64,000 bases of DNA from Streptomyces sp. APSN-46.1 (lineage in GTDB: Bacteria; Actinomycetota; Actinomycetes; Streptomycetales; Streptomycetaceae), in contig NZ_JALGRF010000007.1 in the NCBI RefSeq assembly GCF_022815725.1, positions 186,001 to 250,000 of the forward strand. Reading direction: 5' to 3'. The position numbers and the translations under genes are program-made. Positions 58,895-64,000 of this stretch are shown piece after piece. Position 1 is the first letter of the stretch. Each line of letters starts with the position of its first letter. The notes under the pieces are model-generated. The model was given only the letters and a program-made list of their open reading frames with translations, was not told the DNA's origin and did no database searches.

Positions 58895-59374
58895 CTAGTC
58901 CCGGGTCACGCCCTCGCGCCAGATGACGGTGACCGGCTTCCCGAGGGCCCGCGCGTAGGCGACGATCTCGCCGGTGCCGCCGTGCCCGCGGGCGGGCAGG
59001 CCGTCCCAGACGGCGACGAGCCGGTCGCACGATTCGGCGATGTAGGTGCCGGCGGCGTAGTAGGCCGCGTCGGTGGAGCGGGCGAAGTCCATCCGGATCT
59101 CCTGGGTGGCCCGCCCCTTGAGCCGCAGGTAGCGGGCCAGGGCCTCGGCGTCCTCGAAGGCCTCCTCGTAGTCCCCGCTGGGGATGACCACGGTGAGGTC
59201 GGCGCCGCATTCCAGCGCGATGGCGGCGAACAGCTGGTCCGCTCCCTCGGCGAGGCTGGACAGGGCCTCCAACGGCCCCTCGTGGTCCCGCAGTACGGCC
59301 CGCAGGCGGTCCTTCACATGGCCGAGCACCTCGCCGGGAATCGACCGGTGCCCGGTCACGCCGATTCGTTTCAT
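58895..59374 (-). CDS. SLOG-like nucleotide-binding protein
   Basis: A 159-residue Rossmann-like protein with the SLOG pattern: MKRIGVTGHRSIPGE at the first strand, SSLAEGADQLFAAIAL, VVIPSGDYEEAF and a C-terminal VAVWDGLPARGHGGTGEIVAYAR, where Gly-Gly-Thr-Gly-Glu forms the nucleotide loop typical of the family. SLOG proteins bind or process nucleotides (relatives include LOG and DprA) and are often coupled to SLATT pores. Its stop lies 31 bases from the SLATT gene stop, on the other strand. It probably has its own promoter in the 138-base gap before the protease gene. Confidence 0.82.
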   Translation of the reverse strand: MKRIGVTGHRSIPGEVLGHVKDRLRAVLRDHEGPLEALSSLAEGADQLFAAIALECGADLTVVIPSGDYEEAFEDAEALARYLRLKGRATQEIRMDFARSTDAAYYAAGTYIAESCDRLVAVWDGLPARGHGGTGEIVAYARALGKPVTVIWREGVTRD

Positions 59375-59407
59375 GCGGAAACCTGCCTCCCCCCGGGGAC
59401 ACGTACG

Positions 59408-59446
59408 CCCTGGACATCCTCCCAGAAGGCGGGAGGACGTCCAGGG
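59408..59446. terminator. Strong hairpin after the protease gene
   Basis: A 16-bp stem with one mismatch: CCCTGGACATCCTCCC (59408-59423), loop AGAAGGC, GGGAGGACGTCCAGGG (59431-59446). It lies 67 bases downstream of the protease stop and just upstream of the SLOG start, so it terminates the protease message. A GGAGCGGTGTCCG direct repeat (59464 and 59488) lies between it and the stop. Confidence 0.72.
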
Positions 59447-59512
59447 GTGTGACGGGGGCGCACGGAGCGGTGTCCGGAGCTCCGTCCGGAGCGGTGTCCG
59501 CGCCGTTCCCGG

Positions 59513-60409
59513 TCAGTAGACGCTGACTCCGTAGGCGCCCAGGGCTTCCACCACGGGCTGGAAGAAGGTGGTCCCGCCGGAGGAGCAGTTGCCGCTGCCG
59601 CCCGAGGTGAGGCCGACCGCGCGGGTGCCTGAGTAGAGGGGGCCGCCGCTGTCGCCGGGTTCGGCGCAGACGTTGGTGCGGATCATGCCGTAGACGATGT
59701 CGCCGCCGCCGTAGTTGACGGTGGCGTTGAGGCCGGTGACCGACCCGCTGTGGGTGCCGGTCGTGGAGCCGCGCCGCTTCACGGCCATGCCGACGGTGGC
59801 GTTCACCGCGCTGCTGATGTCCTGGCTGCCGACGGTCCCGGGCGGGACCGGCGAGTTGCTGGCGTATTTGATGAGGCCGTAGTCATTGGTCGGGAAGCTG
59901 GATCCGACGGTGCTGCCGACGACGGTGGTGCGGGCGGAGTTGCTCCACCAGGTGCCCGCGCCGTCGGTGCAGTGACCGGCGGTCAGTGCGTAGTACGTGC
60001 TGCCGCTGCGCACGTTGAAGCCGAGCGAGCAGCGCCAGCTGCTGGCGTAGATGGCGTCTCCGCCGGAGACGAGCTTGGTCAGCTTGCCGGGGACGCGCTC
60101 GATGCGCAGGGCCGCCGCGTCGGCTCCGGCCTCGCGCTTGATCTTGGCGAGGTCGGCGGCGGTGACGGTGGAGTCGGCGGTGACCATGAGGGTCCCGGTG
60201 GCGGGGTCGGTGTGCCAGGCGGTGCCACCGACGTCGGCGCGCAGGACCGAGGCGTCGGCCGAGGCGAGCCGGGCGGCGCTGAAGCCGGTGTCCTTGTCGT
60301 CCCGAGGAGTGTCCGCGCTCGCCGCGCTGGGTGCGGCGAGCGCTGCGACGGCGGCCAGGCCGGTGGCCACCGCGAGCAGCCTGGTACGGGTGATGCTCTT
60401 GATCCTCAC
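59513..60409 (-). CDS. Secreted streptogrisin-like serine protease (S1 family)
   Basis: A 298-residue pre-pro-protease. The signal peptide (TRTRLLAVATGLAAVAALA, ending ASA) is followed by a propeptide (residues of about 35-115) and the chymotrypsin-like domain. The triad is His in YALTAGHCTDG, Asp in NDYGLIKYA and Ser in EPGDSGGPLYSG. Cysteines pair as in streptogrisin A/B. The GTG at 60409 has GGAGGA seven bases before it; the frame stays open upstream but that stretch is basic and non-homologous. It is a secreted nutrient protease and not part of the fxs operon. Confidence 0.94.
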   Translation of the reverse strand: MRIKSITRTRLLAVATGLAAVAALAAPSAASADTPRDDKDTGFSAARLASADASVLRADVGGTAWHTDPATGTLMVTADSTVTAADLAKIKREAGADAAALRIERVPGKLTKLVSGGDAIYASSWRCSLGFNVRSGSTYYALTAGHCTDGAGTWWSNSARTTVVGSTVGSSFPTNDYGLIKYASNSPVPPGTVGSQDISSAVNATVGMAVKRRGSTTGTHSGSVTGLNATVNYGGGDIVYGMIRTNVCAEPGDSGGPLYSGTRAVGLTSGGSGNCSSGGTTFFQPVVEALGAYGVSVY

Positions 60410-60581
60410 TTCTCGTCCTCCCGGAAGGGATCGGGGGCCCGGCGAACGTGGGGGTGCCGGTGCCCGTGAGGCGCGGTCGCGGGCACGGCGGGCGCAAGGG
60501 CTCGATTCGTGCATTTGACGCGCCCCTGACAAATTCCTGACCAGCCTGCGACCAGCACTGTCGGGAGTGTCGTGGCGTCAG

Positions 60582-60830
60582 TTACCGGTCGCAAGGGCGC
60601 CTTTCAGCCGTCGCGCGCCCCCGCGCGCCCGCCCGTCGGCGTTCTGGTCGGCGGCGAGTACGACCTCGCCGCACGAAGGGCTCCCCGTCGAGGTGGATGC
60701 CGTCACCGGGGGCGGCGGACAGCTCCACCCCGTCACCGACGGTGCGCCGGTTTCCCGGAACGGCTGGAATTCGCCCTTCCGGGTGCCATGTCCGCCGGGC
60801 GGCGTGCGGATCGTCTGCGTCGTCGTTCAT
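60582..60830 (-). CDS. Possible small hypothetical protein, perhaps frameshifted
   Basis: An 82-residue frame from ATG 60830, beginning MNDDADDPHAARRTWHPEGR and going through ELSAAPGDGIHLDGEPFVRRG. After that the frame turns to an Arg run (RTRRRPERRRAGARGRATAERR), while another frame would read on as EVVLAADQNADGR. This suggests a one-base loss near 60675 or that the protein truly ends basic. The ribosome site is weak. No family is recognised. The rest of the 60410-60907 interval holds the protease promoter region and no other gene. Confidence 0.35.
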   Translation of the reverse strand: MNDDADDPHAARRTWHPEGRIPAVPGNRRTVGDGVELSAAPGDGIHLDGEPFVRRGRTRRRPERRRAGARGRATAERRPCDR

Positions 60831-60907
60831 GCCGCTCAGCCCTTCCACGCCCGCCCGGACGGGAACCACGGGGTACGCCGTCCGGGCCTGTGGATACTGA
60901 CGTGGTC

Positions 60908-62368
60908 TCAGCAGTCGCAGCCGCAGCAGTCACAGTCGCAGCATCCACCACCACCGCCACCGCCACCGCCATCGCTGCCACCGCCGCCGCCGCCGTCGCT
61001 GGGAGCAGCGTTGGTGGGGCTGCCGTCGCAGCACTCGCAGCACTCGCAGGCGTCGCACCACGGGTCGCGCTTCTTGCGTGACCACGGGCCCTCGTGCTCG
61101 GAGCAGCACAGCCGGCAGGTGCAGAACAGCCCGATGGCCACCGCGCAGCCGGCCAGTAGTCCGCGGCGCGGCTTGCGCCCGGGAGGCCCGCCGTGGCCGC
61201 CCGGACCGCCGTGACCGCCGCCGCCCGGACCCCACGGCCCTCCCGGGCCCATGGGCGGCGGCGCCCCGGGGCCGCCGGGGGCGGGCTGCCCGTACGGGTT
61301 CGCGCCGCCGTACGGGGCACCGGCGTACGGGGCGCCGCCGTACGGGGCGCCGCCGTACGGGGCGCCGCCGTACGGGGCACCGGCGTACGGGTTCGCGCCG
61401 CCGCCGTACGGCCCGCCCGCGTACGGGTCGCCGGGGCCCTGTCCCTGGCCGGGGCCCTGCGGCTGTCCGTATCCCCCCTGGCCGGCCGCGTTCACCACCC
61501 CGTGCCGACAGGTGCCGAGCCCGAAGGCCCGGTCCACCGAGGTCCGCAGCTCGTGCACCAGCAGCCGGTGCGCCAGACCCGCGTCCGCGAACTCCACCTC
61601 GCGCAGCGCCAGCCGGATCCCCTCAAGGGCGTCGTCGCACAGCCGCCGCGCCTCGGTGAGGGAGGTCCCGGTGGCCGTGAGCGGGTTCCAGGCGCCCGCG
61701 GCGGCGTCGGCGGCCTGGTCCTCGACGGCGTCCAGCAGGTGCGCGAGCCGCCCGAAGTACCGGCCCGCCTCGGCGAGCGCGGCGGTGTTGCCTGGCCGTC
61801 CCGCGAGGATCGCGGTATGCGCGAAGGCGGCCGCGGTCGCGGTCTCCGTCGGCTCTGTCACCACCAGCACGGGCGTGCCGAGCCCGGCCAGGGCCTCGAT
61901 GCCGCCCTGCCGGTCCACGGCGTCCACCAGCACCGCGGTGTCGAAGCCGAGCGAGGCCCCGGTGCGCGCTCCGGCCCGGTCCCAGCCCCTGGCCACCGTG
62001 CGCGCGGCGGCGGCGATCGGGGCCCGCGCCAACAGCCCGTCCCGGTCGGCCACGTGGTCCCGTACCTTCGCGGAGGCCAGTACGAGCGAGACGGCGGCCG
62101 CGAGGCGGGCCCCCTCGCCGTTGGCCACGGGGGCGGTGCGCATCCCTCGCAGCGGACAGGGACCGGCGGTGCGCCGGGTGCCGGGCGCCGGACCGGACTG
62201 AGCCTCCGTCAGAACGGAGACGAGCAGCCCGTCGTAGTTGGTGACGATCCGGGCGAATTGGCCGTGGTCACCGCGAAGTGCCAGGCAGAGTCCGCAGAGA
62301 TGGGCCATCCACTCCGTCTTGAAACGTTCGCCCAGGCGGTGCGTACAGGGCCTGACGATGCCGAACAA
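60908..62368 (-). CDS. DUF5685-family protein with Cys-rich tail
   Basis: A 486-residue protein. The first 300 residues are the helical DUF5685 domain (FGIVRPCTHRLGERFKTEWMAHLCGLCLALRGDHGQ, then VTNYDGLLVSVLTEAQ, CPLRGM). Cysteines near residues 7, 26, 29 and 70 may bind metal. Next is a Gly/Pro/Tyr linker with five PYGGA-type repeats, a hydrophobic GLLAGCAVAIGLFCTCRLCC, and a C-terminus of alternate Cys and Asp (CCDCDCCGCDC). I start it at TTG 62368, since family members begin MFGIVRPC and GGGGGAA lies five bases before it; the ATG 39 bases upstream is less fitting. Its job is unknown. Confidence 0.85.
   Translation of the reverse strand: MFGIVRPCTHRLGERFKTEWMAHLCGLCLALRGDHGQFARIVTNYDGLLVSVLTEAQSGPAPGTRRTAGPCPLRGMRTAPVANGEGARLAAAVSLVLASAKVRDHVADRDGLLARAPIAAAARTVARGWDRAGARTGASLGFDTAVLVDAVDRQGGIEALAGLGTPVLVVTEPTETATAAAFAHTAILAGRPGNTAALAEAGRYFGRLAHLLDAVEDQAADAAAGAWNPLTATGTSLTEARRLCDDALEGIRLALREVEFADAGLAHRLLVHELRTSVDRAFGLGTCRHGVVNAAGQGGYGQPQGPGQGQGPGDPYAGGPYGGGANPYAGAPYGGAPYGGAPYGGAPYAGAPYGGANPYGQPAPGGPGAPPPMGPGGPWGPGGGGHGGPGGHGGPPGRKPRRGLLAGCAVAIGLFCTCRLCCSEHEGPWSRKKRDPWCDACECCECCDGSPTNAAPSDGGGGGGSDGGGGGGGGGCCDCDCCGCDC
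61311..61385. repeat. Five 15-bp in-frame tandem repeats in the DUF5685 gene
   Basis: TACGGGGCRCCGSCG is repeated at 61311-61325, 61326-61340, 61341-61355, 61356-61370 and 61371-61385. It encodes a run of Ala-Pro-Tyr-Gly-Gly. A 15-bp unit can change copy number without a frameshift, giving a linker of variable length. Confidence 0.9.
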
Positions 62369-62651
62369 TGCGTTCCCCCGTGTGTCATACGCGTACGTGA
62401 CGGGCATCGTATCCAGCCAGTTCGTTCACCCGTACGCCACCACCGCTCACCCACGCGGCAGCGGCAGTCGTATTTTCACTCAGTCAGCAGTGGTAGCTGT
62501 CAGGAACCTTGACCGTGCAACGGATGTTCTGCACCAGTACCGTCACGAAACCCCTGCGCGGCGGCTATCCACTTGGCGCGTTGTCAGCATCATGGACGAC
62601 CATAGGGACGCGGAGAAGAAGACAGACTGATCGCGGTGAAAGGAGGCGTCC

Positions 62652-63110
62652 ATGGGTTCGGTGCGCAAGGCGAGTGCCTGGTTGGGTCTCGTGGAGGACA
62701 GCGACGACGAGCGGTACTACGACGACGACTACGCGGAGGCGGTGGAGCGGCAGCACGGCTCGGTCTCCGGCCCCGGCGACCAGTGGGTCACCGACCCCCG
62801 GGTCCAGGTGGCCTCGGAGTCGGCCGTGGACCAGGGCCGGCGGATCGCGACCGTCACCCCGGACGGCTTCCGTGACGCGCGCGGCATCGGCGAGCTGTTC
62901 CGCGAGGGTATCCCGGTGATCGTGAACCTGTCGTCCATGGACCCGGGCGACGCGAAGCGTGTCGTCGACTTCGCGGCCGGCCTGACCTTCGGGCTCCGCG
63001 GTTCGATCGAGCGGGTGGCGACCAGGGTCTTCCTGCTGACCCCGGCCGACACCCAGATCGTGAGCGGCGAGCCCGCCGGCCGCTCGCGCGACTTCTTCAA
63101 CCAGAGCTGA
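62652..63110 (+). CDS. sflA: SepF-like cell division protein (probable SflA)
   Basis: A 152-residue protein. The N-terminus (MGSVRKASAWLGLVEDSDDERYY) could form the membrane-binding amphipathic helix of SepF. An acidic linker follows and then the SepF core from about residue 62: RRIATVTPDGFRDARGIGELFREGIPVIVNLSSMDPGDAKRVVDFAAGLTFGLRGSIERVATRVFLLTP. SepF links FtsZ to the membrane. Streptomyces have a main SepF in the dcw cluster and two SepF-like proteins; the place near dnaE2 suggests the one called SflA in S. coelicolor, by remembered gene order. AAAGGAGG lies 6 bases before the ATG. Confidence 0.9.
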   Translation: MGSVRKASAWLGLVEDSDDERYYDDDYAEAVERQHGSVSGPGDQWVTDPRVQVASESAVDQGRRIATVTPDGFRDARGIGELFREGIPVIVNLSSMDPGDAKRVVDFAAGLTFGLRGSIERVATRVFLLTPADTQIVSGEPAGRSRDFFNQS

Positions 63111-63119
63111 GCAGGGCCC

Positions 63120-64000
63120 TCACCGGAAGGCGTCGAGCCCGGTGAGCGCCTTGCCCAGCACCAATTGGTGCATCTCGACGGTGCCCTCGTAGGTGAGGAC
63201 CGATTCGAGGTTGGTGGCGTGTCGCATGACGGGGTATTCGAGCGAGATCCCGTTGGCCCCGAGGATGGTCCGCGCCGTGCGGCAGATCTCGATGGCCTCG
63301 CGGACGTTGTTGAGCTTGCCGAAACTGATCTGCTCGGGCCGCACAGTGCCCGCGTCCATCCGCCGCCCCAGGTGGTGGGCGAGCAGGATCCCCTTGTGGA
63401 GTTCGAGGGCCATGTCCGCCAGCTTGGCCTGGGTGAGCTGGAAGCCGCCGATCGGCTTCCCGAACTGCTCCCGCGTCTTCGCGTAGTCGAGCGCGGACTC
63501 GAAACTGGCGCGCGCCGCGCCCATCGATCCCCAGATGATCCCGTACCGCGCGTGGCTGAGGCAGCCGAGCGGTCCCTTGAGCCCGGTGACACCGGGGAGC
63601 ACCGCGTCGGCGGGCAGCCGTACGTCGTCCATCACCAGCTCGCTCGTCACCGAGGCGCGCAGCGACCACTTGTGCTTGATCTCCGGTGCGGAGAAGCCTG
63701 CGCTGTCGGTGGGCACGGCGAACCCGCGGATCCCCTCGTCGGTCTGCGCCCACACGACGGCCACCGCCGCGACGCTGCCGTTGGTGATCCACATCTTGCG
63801 GCCGTTCAGCACCCAGTCGGCGCCGTCGCGCTTGGCGTACGTACGCATCGCGGCGGGGTCGGAGCCCACGTCGGGCTCGGTCAGCCCGAAGCAGCCGATC
63901 AGCTCGCCGGCCGCCATGCCGGGGAGCCAGCGCTGCTTCTGCTCCTCGGAGCCGTACTTCCAGATCGCGTACATGGCCAGCGAGCCCTGTACGGAGACCA
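63120..64000 (-). CDS. Acyl-CoA dehydrogenase (glutaryl-CoA dehydrogenase-like), 3' part
   Basis: About 293 C-terminal residues; the 5' end lies beyond the right edge. The FAD/substrate motifs are CFGLTEPDVGSDPAAMRTYAKR, WVLNGRKMWITNG and the C-terminal domain with YAKTREQFGKPIGGFQLTQ and the catalytic-base region LTYEGTVEMHQLVLGKALTG, where the Glu in TYEGT is in the position used by glutaryl-CoA dehydrogenases. So it should dehydrogenate glutaryl-CoA or a related acyl-CoA. The stop is 9 bases from the convergent SepF-like gene. Confidence 0.9.
   Translation of the reverse strand, partial: VSVQGSLAMYAIWKYGSEEQKQRWLPGMAAGELIGCFGLTEPDVGSDPAAMRTYAKRDGADWVLNGRKMWITNGSVAAVAVVWAQTDEGIRGFAVPTDSAGFSAPEIKHKWSLRASVTSELVMDDVRLPADAVLPGVTGLKGPLGCLSHARYGIIWGSMGAARASFESALDYAKTREQFGKPIGGFQLTQAKLADMALELHKGILLAHHLGRRMDAGTVRPEQISFGKLNNVREAIEICRTARTILGANGISLEYPVMRHATNLESVLTYEGTVEMHQLVLGKALTGLDAFR

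Noticed and set aside
61311..61385. Regular repeats as a CRISPR array
   Set aside because: Units are contiguous without spacers and lie in frame in a coding region.
61251..62201. Pro/Tyr/Gly-rich rightward frame opposite the DUF5685 gene
   Set aside because: The PYGAP repeats come from the reverse reading of the 15-bp tandem repeats; the leftward protein has family motifs.

Overview
The window is high-GC actinobacterial DNA and almost certainly Streptomyces chromosome. Codon third positions are nearly all G/C and GTG starts are common. There are several secreted hydrolases with Sec or Tat-like leaders and many TetR/GntR regulators. Gene order from hmgA through a secreted SGNH lipase, a Ser/Thr kinase, dnaE2 and a SepF-like gene matches, from memory, the conserved SCO17xx part of the S. 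coelicolor core. No search was run, so family names rest on motif recognition.

Layout. 1-12.5 kb: end of a HEAT-repeat protein, then a leftward block with an aldehyde/alcohol dehydrogenase pair behind a palindromic operator, a citrate-type transporter, a molybdopterin oxidoreductase, a TetR regulator, and a beta-helix / cupredoxin-like / polytopic membrane trio. 12.5-20.4 kb: hmgA (homogentisate dioxygenase) with promoter, inverted repeat and an upstream array of 11-bp repeats; a GntR regulator; a small TPSQAEGER protein; a type ISP-like specificity protein; a TetR regulator divergent from a DrrAB-type ABC exporter with two operators; a CaiB/BaiF CoA-transferase. 20.5-27.6 kb: Ser/Thr kinase, SGNH lipase, DUF5925 AAA ATPase, nitrobindin-like protein, GntR/GNAT/DUF402 genes.

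27.6-36.2 kb is an accessory island with less regular base use: an IS110-family element, a membrane-anchored HEPN-like protein, a lipoprotein, a frameshifted tandem TerD-domain gene with a small zinc-ribbon partner, and long stretches without convincing genes. 36.2-46.8 kb returns to the core: sortase-anchored LPMO, secreted lipase, dnaE2 overlapping an ImuB-like gene (translesion mutasome), a membrane protein, a vanadium haloperoxidase-like protein and an alpha/beta hydrolase.

46.8-59.4 kb holds the most unusual content. An IS200/IS605 element (TnpA plus TnpB, matching end hairpins) interrupts a small gene. Next to it lies a FxSxx-COOH system: precursor FxsA ending FNSAL, radical SAM FxsB, an AAC(3)-family acetyltransferase, TIR-like FxsC and the giant FxsT (ParA-like, TIR-like, NB-ARC and TPR modules). 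A SLATT/DUF4231-like membrane protein follows, and then a convergent SLOG-like nucleotide-binding protein. A perfect 10-bp inverted repeat overlaps the fxsA promoter. The layout suggests a peptide-modification system joined to conflict/immune-type sensor and effector modules.

59.5-64 kb: a streptogrisin-like protease, a cysteine-rich DUF5685 protein starting with TTG, a SepF-like division protein (probable sflA) and the 3' part of an acyl-CoA dehydrogenase. A window-wide curiosity is that several gene 3' ends carry perfect short tandem repeats of 8-18 bp.
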